Below are positions 51,017 through 59,647 of a DNA stretch of 64,000 nt, one piece after another. A program made the position numbers and the translations under genes. Numbering within the stretch: position 1 is the stretch's first letter; every line of letters begins with the position of its first letter. This stretch comes from a bacterium. Its GTDB lineage: Bacteria; Verrucomicrobiota; Kiritimatiellia; CAIKKV01; CAITUY01. The notes under the pieces are model-generated. The model saw only the letters and a list, made by a program, of their open reading frames with translations. It made no database searches and was not told where the DNA came from. The DNA is taken from assembly GCA_037128595.1 (NCBI GenBank), contig JBAXWB010000009.1, forward strand, positions 1 through 64,000. The letters are read 5' to 3'.

Positions 51017-51309
51017 ACATCAATGCCCTGATCGAGTTGGTGAATGATGGGTATCCCGATGATCTGGTGTCTGCCCAGTGGGATCCTGAGAACGAAGTAC
51101 TGCCATTAGCGCCACAGGGTGATTCGTTGGCCTACTTCATAGCCTCTGAACTCGCCAGCACATTCGACAAGGATGCGACTGACGGGAGGCAGATTGAGGA
51201 AGCGATCCACCACATGAAGGTTGCGATCGGAGAATTGAGCGATTTGGTTACGTATCTAGAAGATCAACAAACCAAGGCCGTTATTGGCCGGAAGGAAAGG
51301 GAAGCATGA
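51013..51309 (+). CDS. Unknown small protein
   Basis: 98 residues, starting in ATGA overlap. Acidic, with a helical C-terminal half (IEEAIHHMKVAIGELSDLVTYLEDQQT). Similar small acidic proteins accompany DUF932 genes on plasmids, but no homology can be shown here. Confidence 0.65.
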   Translation: MNINALIELVNDGYPDDLVSAQWDPENEVLPLAPQGDSLAYFIASELASTFDKDATDGRQIEEAIHHMKVAIGELSDLVTYLEDQQTKAVIGRKEREA

Positions 51310-51488
51310 GTATTGACGTGAAGATTGAGGGAAAGCGGCTGGTGATTACGGCCGACTTGGAGACTCCCACGCCATCAGCGTCGGGGAAGACCCTGGTCGT
51401 TGCCTCCAGTCGGGGGAACATGGCCACCACGGCTGTCGTGGATGGGAAACCTGTGATCGTGGGACTGAACTGTTACATCAAGAAATAG
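51306..51488 (+). CDS. Unknown small protein
   Basis: 60 residues, starting in ATGA overlap. Predicted small beta protein (IDVKIEGKRLVITADLETPTPSASGKTLVVASSRG), similar in plan to the small proteins often found before DUF932 genes. It ends 10 bp before that gene. Confidence 0.6.
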   Translation: MSIDVKIEGKRLVITADLETPTPSASGKTLVVASSRGNMATTAVVDGKPVIVGLNCYIKK

Positions 51489-51498
51489 GAGAAAATCT

Positions 51499-52548
51499 AT
51501 GTCCGCAAATATCGAGAGCCTTTTTAGCGTTCGGGAGGTCCCCTGGCATAAACAGGGAATCGTCCTGCAAAACCCGCCCACCAGTGAGGAAGCCATTGTC
51601 CTGGCCGGTATGAACTGGGAAGTAACCAAGCACCAGACGTTCTACGCCCTGGAGGATGGGACCAAACTGGGGGAAGTCCCCGGTCAGTTCGCCATCGTTC
51701 GCAGTGACAACAAGAAGGTGATTGGTAAGGTTGGTCGCCATTTTGAGCCATTGCAGAACGTGCAGGCGTTTAAGTTCTTCGATCACTTCGTCCAGGAAGG
51801 GCTTGCTTCATACGAGACAGCCGGAGTTCTGGGCACTGGAGAGACCGTCTGGATCCTGGCAAGGTTCAACGGGCCTGTGAATATCGGGCGGGATGATGAA
51901 CTGCGGTCGTACCTGTTGCTGGCCAATGGCCATGACGGGCAGACCAATGTCCTGATCCAACCATCGAACATCCGTGTGGTATGCCAGAACACCCTCATGG
52001 CCTCCCTGGGTACGGGGGACGTGGTCAAGGTACGGCATATGCCGGCAATGACCCAGAACCTGGATCAGATCCGGGAACAGATCGTCCGCCTCCATGCCAA
52101 TCGGGCAGGTGTCCATCAGGCGTATGAGCATATGGCCAAGACGGTCATCAGCGAGGGGGACCTGGAGAAGTTCATCCTGTCCATCTGGCCATCACCGGAG
52201 AAGTACAAGCTGGATAACGCCAAGAAAACCATCGCCTTCCAGATATGGGAATCCAAGCAGCTGGCCCTACGGAACCTCCTGGAGCATGGGCAAGGGACGG
52301 AGAAGACCTGGCTCAAGGGCACTGTCTGGTGGTTGTACAACGGCGTGACCGAACTGGTGGATCACTACATGGCCAACCGTAGCCGGATCAAGGACAAGAC
52401 CAGCTACGTCCTGCGCGGGGATGGCGCCGCCTTAAAGGATGCCGCCTTCTACCGGGCCGTTGAACTGGTGAATGACATCCACGGGACGGAGGTCATCAGC
52501 GACAAGCAGGCTGGGATAGACCGCGAACGGTGGCGGTTTGCGGCCTGA
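51499..52548 (+). CDS. DUF932 phage/plasmid-like protein
   Basis: 349 residues, the typical length of the phage/plasmid-like DUF932 (LGT_TIGR03299) family. Hallmarks: WHKQGIVL near the start, IVRSDNKKVIGKVGRHFEPLQN, GTGETVWILARF, LLANGHDG and IRVVCQNTL. Function of the family is not established; it is common on plasmids and phages and marks the element as mobile. AGGAGAAA precedes the ATG. Confidence 0.9.
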   Translation: MSANIESLFSVREVPWHKQGIVLQNPPTSEEAIVLAGMNWEVTKHQTFYALEDGTKLGEVPGQFAIVRSDNKKVIGKVGRHFEPLQNVQAFKFFDHFVQEGLASYETAGVLGTGETVWILARFNGPVNIGRDDELRSYLLLANGHDGQTNVLIQPSNIRVVCQNTLMASLGTGDVVKVRHMPAMTQNLDQIREQIVRLHANRAGVHQAYEHMAKTVISEGDLEKFILSIWPSPEKYKLDNAKKTIAFQIWESKQLALRNLLEHGQGTEKTWLKGTVWWLYNGVTELVDHYMANRSRIKDKTSYVLRGDGAALKDAAFYRAVELVNDIHGTEVISDKQAGIDRERWRFAA

Positions 52549-52561
52549 GAAACATAGGCGG

Positions 52562-52602
52562 GAGCCGGGAGGACTGCAAACTCTCGGCTCTATGCCCTTT
52601 TG
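52562..52602 (+). terminator. Terminator after the DUF932 operon
   Basis: Stem GAGCCGGGAG / CTCTCGGCTC with loop GACTGCAAA, followed by a short T run (CCCTTTT). Confidence 0.7.
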
Positions 52603-52715
52603 ACCTGGATGGCTGTATAGGTATTCACCCCGTCCGACTTGCCACTGGGAACCCGTGGGAACCTTACTTAGGGGCTTCTGGGCTATTCTCAGCATCGGTT
52701 AGCAACGCATCACGT

Positions 52716-53816
52716 TTATTCCTGGTCCTCTGCACCATCATTTGAGTCTTCAACTGTGGAGTCGGATGCCTGTATATGTTTCGGTCGCCATTTGTTCGCT
52801 AGGCGGACATTCTTCTTCACTCCGCGCCCCGCCTCGTAACAACTGGCAAGATGAAAGGCGGCGATTGAATAGCCCTGCTTTGCCGCCTTCTTGTACCAAT
52901 GGACGGCTTGCCGGAAATCCTGTTTCACGCACTGGCCTATTTCATAACATAACCCGCAGCGCCATTGCCCTGCCGCCCATCCTTGTTCTGCTGATTTTCT
53001 TAACCATGAAAATGCCTGCCTATGATCCTTGTCAACACCCCAGCCATTAATTAGGCAGAGACCAACTATACATTGGGCTTGTGCCAGACCTTGTTCGGCT
53101 GCCTTCATGTACCAGCAATATGCAAGGACCTTGTCTAACGGGGCTCCTAATCCAGCGCTGTAATATGTCCCCAAGAGGTACTGAGCCCGGTCTGAACCTT
53201 GATCTGCTGCATACCGACACCATTCCACAGCCTGTTCGATATCGCTTTCAATGCCCTGGCCCAATCTGTAACAGAGGCCCAACTGGAACTGGGCATTAAC
53301 ATTCCCATGATCTGCCGCTTTCTGAAACCACGCAACGGCTTCGCCATAGTCTTTTTCAACGCCAGCGCCTGAGTAATAGCATCCGGCGAGATTGTTCTGG
53401 GCCGATGGCAGGCCTCGATCGGCCGCCTTCCGGTAGAGAACAACGGCGCGTGCGGGGTTTTTCCTAACCCCCCATCCCTGTTCGTAACAAATGCCAAGTG
53501 TCGTTATGGCCGTGAGATGCCCTTGGTCTGCGGCTTGTTGAAACCATCTGACCGCTTCTCTCTGGTCACGGGGACATGCCAATCCATCCAGAAGACACAT
53601 GCCGTACAGATATTGACCATCCGCGATCCCATATTCAGCAGCCTCCTGCCAGATGGGAAGCTGACCAATGGCGATGGGACGGAGGTATTCCGGACTGTTG
53701 ATCATGCCGGAACGTGTTGCCGATGTGAGTTCACTTACATCTTCAGCGGCTATGCGCTTGGCCTTTTCATAGGCCGGATCCTTGTGAGATTGCTGATTCT
53801 TTGTGTTCATGGTCAT
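52716..53816 (-). CDS. Sel1-repeat protein A
   Basis: 366 residues with about eight Sel1-type repeats of ~36 residues (A..LG.CYE.G.GV.KN..AV..Y.KAAD.G). The N-terminal 75 residues (KAKRIAAEDVSEL ... IGQLPIWQEAAEYGIADGQYLYG) are shared with protein B. Sel1 proteins are scaffolds in signalling and some immune modules. No signal peptide, so it is probably cytoplasmic. Confidence 0.85.
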   Translation of the reverse strand: MTMNTKNQQSHKDPAYEKAKRIAAEDVSELTSATRSGMINSPEYLRPIAIGQLPIWQEAAEYGIADGQYLYGMCLLDGLACPRDQREAVRWFQQAADQGHLTAITTLGICYEQGWGVRKNPARAVVLYRKAADRGLPSAQNNLAGCYYSGAGVEKDYGEAVAWFQKAADHGNVNAQFQLGLCYRLGQGIESDIEQAVEWCRYAADQGSDRAQYLLGTYYSAGLGAPLDKVLAYCWYMKAAEQGLAQAQCIVGLCLINGWGVDKDHRQAFSWLRKSAEQGWAAGQWRCGLCYEIGQCVKQDFRQAVHWYKKAAKQGYSIAAFHLASCYEAGRGVKKNVRLANKWRPKHIQASDSTVEDSNDGAEDQE

Positions 53817-53825
53817 TCCGCACTT

Positions 53826-54734
53826 TTACAGCGGTCTCGGGTTGTCATCTATCCATTGCTGAATTTCTGCATCAAGTTTCTTCAACCCCTCCAAACCAAA
53901 TTGTGCGGCAGCATTCCCTTGCTTGGCCGCCTTACTAAGCCATTTTTCTGCCTGCACACCATCTTGCTCAACACCATGACCACGTAAATAGAGGAGCCCT
54001 AAGTGGACCTGCGCGTCCACGTCATTCTGTTCTGCCGCTTTGCGATACCACACAGCGGCCTGCACAAGATCCTGCTCAACGGTCTTCCCATACTCGTAAC
54101 ACCACCCTAAGTGGTATTGCGAGTGTGAATACCCTTGCTCAGCCGCTTTTCGGCACCACGCCAGCATCCAGATAGGATCAGACTCAACACCAATCCCTTT
54201 TTGATAACAAGCGGCCATGCTGCCTATTGCCTGTACACGCCCCTGATCAGCCGCCTTTCGGAACCATTCAACCGCCTGGACAGGATCCTTCGCTACGCCC
54301 CTTCCCTGACAAAGACACACTCCCAGACTGGATTGAGCTATAGCACTACCCTGTGAAGCGGCCTTTCTATACATCTCAACCGCCTTGGCCATATCCTCTG
54401 TGACACCAATGCCTTTTTCATAACAGAACCCCAGACAGTCTTGCGCTCTCATGTGGCCTTGATCTGCCGCCATCGTGATCAATTTGATGCCCTGCTCGAC
54501 GTTTTGATCGCAACTCAATCCCTCCAGGAGGCATATGCCGTCTAGGTATTGCCCATCAGCCAGGCCATATTCAGCCGCCTGACGCCAGACCGGGAGTTGG
54601 ATGATGGCAATAGGGCGGAGATGGTCAGGGCTACTTATGAGTCCCGACTGAGTGGCAACCGTGAGTTCGCGTATGTCCTCAGCGGTTATGCGCTTAGCCT
54701 CGTCATATACAGATACGTCAGGTTGCTTGTTCAT
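53826..54734 (-). CDS. Sel1-repeat protein B
   Basis: 302 residues, six to seven Sel1 repeats, and a paralogue of protein A, with an N-terminus matching over ~70 residues (EAKRITAEDIRELTVATQSG). It lies 9 bp upstream of gene A on the same strand, so the two arose by tandem duplication. About 200 bp without a gene separate it from the TPR/OB gene. It probably belongs to the same transcription unit. Confidence 0.85.
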   Translation of the reverse strand: MNKQPDVSVYDEAKRITAEDIRELTVATQSGLISSPDHLRPIAIIQLPVWRQAAEYGLADGQYLDGICLLEGLSCDQNVEQGIKLITMAADQGHMRAQDCLGFCYEKGIGVTEDMAKAVEMYRKAASQGSAIAQSSLGVCLCQGRGVAKDPVQAVEWFRKAADQGRVQAIGSMAACYQKGIGVESDPIWMLAWCRKAAEQGYSHSQYHLGWCYEYGKTVEQDLVQAAVWYRKAAEQNDVDAQVHLGLLYLRGHGVEQDGVQAEKWLSKAAKQGNAAAQFGLEGLKKLDAEIQQWIDDNPRPL

Positions 54735-54934
54735 TAACGCTCTTCGCCTTGCCGCCTGTCAGCCGTCGGGACGGGATGCCACTGCAAACGCAATTCCCCC
54801 AGCCCAGGGCCGGACAGGAACAACGATCCCTCCCGAAAATCAAACTCTGTTCCACCTGCCATGCTTCACCCAAATACTATGATCACGCGTCTACGCCAAT
54901 TCCCGCATTTTGGCCATGAGTGCGGGCGGCGCAA

Positions 54935-56878
54935 TTACCATCGAACTTCATTACGCATCTTTTCTGCGCGTGGTGTCGTTGTCTTTGATAAACCGATGAC
55001 ACGCCAACTTTGTCTCCTTCTTCGAGGATTGATTTCACTGATGATGTTAATATCCAGGATATCGCCATCATGAAGATTGTGTTCCTGAATAAGCTTCGGG
55101 GAAACGTAGGCATTGTCCGCTAAACCAAAATCACGTCCTTCGTCCATGTGAAATGTTGCGGAAACTTCGCGATAAAGACTGGTATCGGGATGCTTTTCAG
55201 TAATGTCAAATGACAACAGTCTGTAAAACTTTTTTCCCGGATCACGTTGGACCGGATCAAGTTGAACACTAACTTCCAACAATGTCCCAACGGGCAAGTC
55301 CTGCAACCCTTCATGCATGTCATGTTTAGCAACACATAAATCAACAAGGCTGAACAAAATGGTGGAAAGACCTTTCCCGGGGTTGACGTGGCTAATTACC
55401 GCGATTTCCTTTGGAAAGACATCCCAGGCCTCTCCAGTACGGGGTTCAAGGGCGAGCACAATATTATGGTCAACCTTCACCATGACTGGTGTTCCGTTCT
55501 TTACGCCAATCAATGCGAGGAAATCTGTGTGCCGAACTGAAACATCTACCAGTCCTTTCTCCTTCTTTACAGTGATGAAAGCGTGGGCGGGATGCTCTGC
55601 GTTAGCTTGGATCTGTGTAGTTACCACAGCGTTTACCCAAGGAATGTCCGCAAGGAGAAGAGCTCCTGCTGCTGGGGCGTGTTTTTCATAATAATCACGG
55701 TTGTCGTGTGCTGGTTTGACGGTCGAATACCAATGTTCAGATTGGATGGATTGAATCGCTTCTGGAACTCTCCATCCCTTTTTCGCACGAACCGCTAGGT
55801 AGCGCTCGAGTTCATGTTTGGCCTCAGGGAGTTCACCTTCTGCCTTCATTATCATGGCTAAATCCTGCATGACGTTGCACAAAAATGACTCGTCTCTCTC
55901 CCTGCACATTAACGCTTTGCAGAGACAAGCTTTTCGTAATGTTGTCTCATCGTTTTCAAATGTACTAGCCAGCAGATCCCAAGCCCAAAACTTGTGTGGA
56001 TTGTCCCTGATGATCGGGATGGCGAATTTTCTGGCTTCGCCATGTCGAGCCTGATGCACCAGCAACTTCCCGTAATGGTAAGGAAGCCATTTATGATTCG
56101 GACAGCGATCTAATGCTTGCTTCACGAAATCAGTAATCCACGGCATGTCCTGTGTGTTATCGCCCGCCTTTACTGACTTATACAGGGTTTCCGCCAAACG
56201 TTCAGCGAGTGCGTCATATTCCTGACCGTCCTTTCCTGTTGTGTGTAGCCAATCCTCTGGGCGGAGATTTGCAATATTCCACCATCGCACGAATCCGGGA
56301 AACTGAGGGAACTGATCAGCAACGCGAATGGCAATTGTCAATACCAGTGAGTGAAGCAAGCCAGGCTTTTCGATAAGGGACAGGGTCGCGTATTCCCTCA
56401 ACAATGATCGAATCTTATTGATGGGGACATTCTCATCTTTGAGGAGTAGCGCGAGTGCCCTGTAGATCTCCCACCCAAGTCCAGTATGGGCATCGACGGA
56501 GGTGGGTATATCCTTTACGGCCTGTCGGTAAAGTTGCAAAGCCTTTACGTGGTTATCGTTTTTGGCGGCAACCCGTGCTTCTGTTAGGATTTCGCTTCCA
56601 GGCTCTGTCCTTTTTCGCATGGCATCCCTCTTCGATGCGAGCAGTTGGTCATCAGCCCCAAGGGATAACGAATCCAGTTCAGCAACCATGTTTTTCGCCA
56701 TTGGTACGTCGTTATTGGAAAGGGCACGTTTGGCAAGGTCATACAATACCCAACCCAGTGCGCGGACTACCAAATAATCGGAACTATCAGCTTTGAATAG
56801 TTCACGGCCAATTTCGAGAGCCTCATCCAATCGGCCTTCTTTTCTGAGGGTTGACACCTGTTTACTGTCATAGTCCAT
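54935..56878 (-). CDS. TPR-like protein with C-terminal OB/cold-shock-like modules
   Basis: 647 residues from ATG 56878, with GGAGGC upstream and the SF1 helicase stop two bases before. Residues ~1-410 are helical tetratricopeptide-like repeats. The C-terminal part has two beta-rich segments (AHAFITVKKEKGLVDVSVRHTDF..GTPVMVKV near 425-475 and DEGRDFGLADNAYVSPKLI..DGDILDINII near 580-635) with the look of cold-shock/OB folds that bind single-stranded nucleic acid. It is third in line after the two helicases and suggests a nucleic-acid-sensing scaffold. Confidence 0.7.
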   Translation of the reverse strand: MDYDSKQVSTLRKEGRLDEALEIGRELFKADSSDYLVVRALGWVLYDLAKRALSNNDVPMAKNMVAELDSLSLGADDQLLASKRDAMRKRTEPGSEILTEARVAAKNDNHVKALQLYRQAVKDIPTSVDAHTGLGWEIYRALALLLKDENVPINKIRSLLREYATLSLIEKPGLLHSLVLTIAIRVADQFPQFPGFVRWWNIANLRPEDWLHTTGKDGQEYDALAERLAETLYKSVKAGDNTQDMPWITDFVKQALDRCPNHKWLPYHYGKLLVHQARHGEARKFAIPIIRDNPHKFWAWDLLASTFENDETTLRKACLCKALMCRERDESFLCNVMQDLAMIMKAEGELPEAKHELERYLAVRAKKGWRVPEAIQSIQSEHWYSTVKPAHDNRDYYEKHAPAAGALLLADIPWVNAVVTTQIQANAEHPAHAFITVKKEKGLVDVSVRHTDFLALIGVKNGTPVMVKVDHNIVLALEPRTGEAWDVFPKEIAVISHVNPGKGLSTILFSLVDLCVAKHDMHEGLQDLPVGTLLEVSVQLDPVQRDPGKKFYRLLSFDITEKHPDTSLYREVSATFHMDEGRDFGLADNAYVSPKLIQEHNLHDGDILDINIISEINPRRRRQSWRVIGLSKTTTPRAEKMRNEVRW

Positions 56879-56880
56879 GG

Positions 56881-59049
56881 CTATGCCTCCGAGTACTCGG
56901 GTTTCAGTAGTCCCGAAACGGCCGCAACAATATCCGGCGAACTGTCGCCGACCACACTTGAAGCTGTGAATATCCATCGTTTGTTATAATAGAAATCAAT
57001 CAAAGCCTTGGCCCCCGCCTTCTGAAAACAGTACCGCTCTGACCATGGACCGTGCTTCACCCAATGAATAGAAACGCCGTAACGAGCGGCACTCGCTTTG
57101 AGGGCAACGTAGGTTTCAGACAGAAACTCGCGGCCGACTGGAGGAGCTGGAAAAGGTTTTTCCGGTTCATTTTCATAAATCGGATGAATATTTTGGAGTT
57201 TGTTCTCGATCTCAGTTAGCAGATCACCCGGCTTCTGAACGCGGCACAGTCGGTGGTTCCCTGTGAATACGCCATTCCCTTTGTAATAGAAATCCAATGT
57301 TACTGATTCAGCTTCCTTGGTCAGCGTGTACCGTTCAAAGAATTGACCGTGTTCAATAGATGTGATCTTGATTCCCGTAGGTGCCAGAACTTGGGTCATG
57401 CCTTTGAAATAGGCAATCAGAAATGGACTTTCCTCTGGAAATTGATGTTGAGTGAGTTCTTCTTGGGTCAGTACGTACTGTGAGTTAGCAAGAGCTGGCT
57501 CGATAATATCCGGTACGCATAGTGGCATCGGGAACGGTTTGAAAACCGGAGGATCAACGGCCAGAAGTTGGTGCTTTGCTCGAGTGATGGCCGTATACAT
57601 CCAACGAAATGCGGGCTCGGTGGTCCATCCATGACACCCCTCGAATATCGTCACAACTCTCGGCCACTCTCCACCCTGGGCTTTATGACAGGTAATCGCG
57701 TAACCATATTTCACGCGTAGCGCGTTGTAATACGGATCACTTCCTAAAGCCAACCTGAATGCTTCTGTGTTAGGTTTGAGGTTATCATTCCGAATCTTGA
57801 AATCGACATAGAGCGCTTTGTATTGGTCTTTTGTCAATCCCGGCTCTGGGGCCAGAAGAAGTGAATCAATAATCTTGCATTGTTTCATTACGCGGTGCCC
57901 ATCAGGATCCGTATAGGTAATCTGGACATCGCGGAATGTGAGTTCGGCGTCACGCCACCGATGGGTTTCGACATCGCTTGCCGCAGTTACTACTTCAACA
58001 AAATCTCCGTTAAGAAGTCCAAATGCTGCGTTGTTCTGAGTGACTACAAAACGATCTCCTGTTCGCGGTGCTTGGTCACCTCCCCCCCCATAAGAGTGTC
58101 CGCGCAAGAGTTTGTTATAATCCAAGGCCGTGCGGTTGCGAAAAGTTACTACAATGGTATCCTCACGTGGTCGCAAGCTTCCTGATTCAAAACAGTAAGG
58201 CACGACGTCGCGAGATGAACCGAGTTGAGTATCTTCACCAAAGGTGAGCTCAAACCGGTTGAAGAGTTGGTCAGCAATCGAGGTCCGAATTTCCGTTGCA
58301 TTGGACAGCAGGAGACTACCCTCCTCCTGGCGAACCACATCGGTGAGAACGGCCCCCACCGACTTAAGTCCGAAGGCATTTTCCAAGTAAGTGGCATCCA
58401 GTGCGTGGGATACCCGACTATTTACGGGTGGCAACTGGGCAGGGTCACCCACAAATATTATTTTGGATCGGATATGTTCGGACTGAACTTTTGAGAACTC
58501 TATTAAATCCTTCAGCAGCCTTCCCGACCCGAATCTAAGGTACTCTCCTTCGGAATAGACATCTGACAACATCGAGGATTCATCCACAATATAGACGAGA
58601 TCGGCCTCACGGTCAGCAATGTCCCTGACAGCAAAATAATATTTGAAGTCGTGATCCGAGTCTTCAAATTCACGGAGTCGGTCAAGTGTGTAGATACTCT
58701 TATGAATTGTAAACGCAGGATGTTGAACCCGCTGCCGAAGAACCATCGCCGCACGGCCAGTTGGGGCCATGAGAGCAAAGCCTCGGTGAGATGCAACAAG
58801 CCATTCTACTACCTTCTTGATCAGAAATGTCTTCCCCGTACCGGCGTATCCCTTGAGAATAAAGCACCTTTCGTCTGGTGATTTAAGGAATGCCAATAGA
58901 CGATCAAAGGTAGACGCCTGTGAAGGTTTCAGTTCAATCTCGGGTCTTTCCTGCCGAGAGTTCTCATTCTTATGGTACATCATGTCAATCGTTCCCAAAA
59001 AAGAAGGGGCGCGGACTTCAAGCTCAGCTTTCTTCAGCCGTTGATTCAC
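56881..59049 (-). CDS. RecD-like SF1 helicase with duplicated C-terminal module
   Basis: 722 residues from GTG 59049, overlapping the previous stop (GTGA). Walker A GYAGTGKT (Lys73), APTGRAAM, Walker B VDESSM (Asp156), GDPAQLPPV and TCHKAQGGEW are the SF1B RecD/Pif1-type motifs; AITRAKHQL is motif VI. The C-terminal ~190 residues hold two copies of a module (IEHGQFFERYTL...LDFYYKGNGVFTG at ~560 and VKHGPWSERYCF...IDFYYNKRWIFTA at ~660) that I do not recognise. The N-terminus carries AELEVRAPSFLG, shared with the RecQ-like protein. Confidence 0.88.
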   Translation of the reverse strand: MNQRLKKAELEVRAPSFLGTIDMMYHKNENSRQERPEIELKPSQASTFDRLLAFLKSPDERCFILKGYAGTGKTFLIKKVVEWLVASHRGFALMAPTGRAAMVLRQRVQHPAFTIHKSIYTLDRLREFEDSDHDFKYYFAVRDIADREADLVYIVDESSMLSDVYSEGEYLRFGSGRLLKDLIEFSKVQSEHIRSKIIFVGDPAQLPPVNSRVSHALDATYLENAFGLKSVGAVLTDVVRQEEGSLLLSNATEIRTSIADQLFNRFELTFGEDTQLGSSRDVVPYCFESGSLRPREDTIVVTFRNRTALDYNKLLRGHSYGGGGDQAPRTGDRFVVTQNNAAFGLLNGDFVEVVTAASDVETHRWRDAELTFRDVQITYTDPDGHRVMKQCKIIDSLLLAPEPGLTKDQYKALYVDFKIRNDNLKPNTEAFRLALGSDPYYNALRVKYGYAITCHKAQGGEWPRVVTIFEGCHGWTTEPAFRWMYTAITRAKHQLLAVDPPVFKPFPMPLCVPDIIEPALANSQYVLTQEELTQHQFPEESPFLIAYFKGMTQVLAPTGIKITSIEHGQFFERYTLTKEAESVTLDFYYKGNGVFTGNHRLCRVQKPGDLLTEIENKLQNIHPIYENEPEKPFPAPPVGREFLSETYVALKASAARYGVSIHWVKHGPWSERYCFQKAGAKALIDFYYNKRWIFTASSVVGDSSPDIVAAVSGLLKPEYSEA

Positions 59050-59609
59050 ATGCCTGCTGCCTTGACTCTATGGATAAAGTAAAAAACACCCAAGCCTGTC
59101 AATATCAAGGTGTTGATGACCAGTAACGCCGTCATCATGACATCCCGCTTACGAGCGGCTACCTGTGACTCACTTACTGCGGTGAATCCATCCGCCATGG
59201 TCTTCCCGTTCTTATCCACCTCAGCACAGACACTGCTGAACCCACGATCAATGGCACCCTGAAACGTCGCCATCGTTGACGCCTGGGTTGAAATACCCAA
59301 ATCTATCTTGTCGAGACGCATCGGGAAATTAACCTGTTCAATAGCCTTGGCCAATGGGATCAAGGCACCCGCAAGCGCCTCCGTCTGCGAAGTGACTGCA
59401 TGTGTAGCGGCGATAGCATCTTTTGTTGAGCTCACCAATTCTACCGCCGTTTGTTGCTGTTCTTTAGTGAGCTGTGCCCACTCCTCTTCAGCTTTGATCA
59501 ATTCATCATGTGCGCCTTTTAAAGCCTTCTGAACACTGCCGAACGCGGCGAGTTCTTGTTCGAGATTTATAAGCGCCTGTGAAAATACATCCTTATGCTC
59601 ATCTGCCAT
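59046..59609 (-). CDS. Coiled-coil protein with C-terminal membrane anchor
   Basis: 187 residues. A long amphipathic coiled coil runs over ~1-150. A single hydrophobic segment (MMTALLVINTLILTGLGVFYFI, ~158-178, shown in part) and a short basic tail end it. The topology is tail-anchored: most of the protein is cytoplasmic. It lies between the two helicase genes and overlaps the second, so it should be part of the same complex or pathway. Membrane-anchored partners of this kind are common in effector modules of defence systems. Confidence 0.7.
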   Translation of the reverse strand: MADEHKDVFSQALINLEQELAAFGSVQKALKGAHDELIKAEEEWAQLTKEQQQTAVELVSSTKDAIAATHAVTSQTEALAGALIPLAKAIEQVNFPMRLDKIDLGISTQASTMATFQGAIDRGFSSVCAEVDKNGKTMADGFTAVSESQVAARKRDVMMTALLVINTLILTGLGVFYFIHRVKAAGM

Positions 59610-59647
59610 GGTAGCTCTCCGTTCTCACGATCATTGGTCATTCTTGT

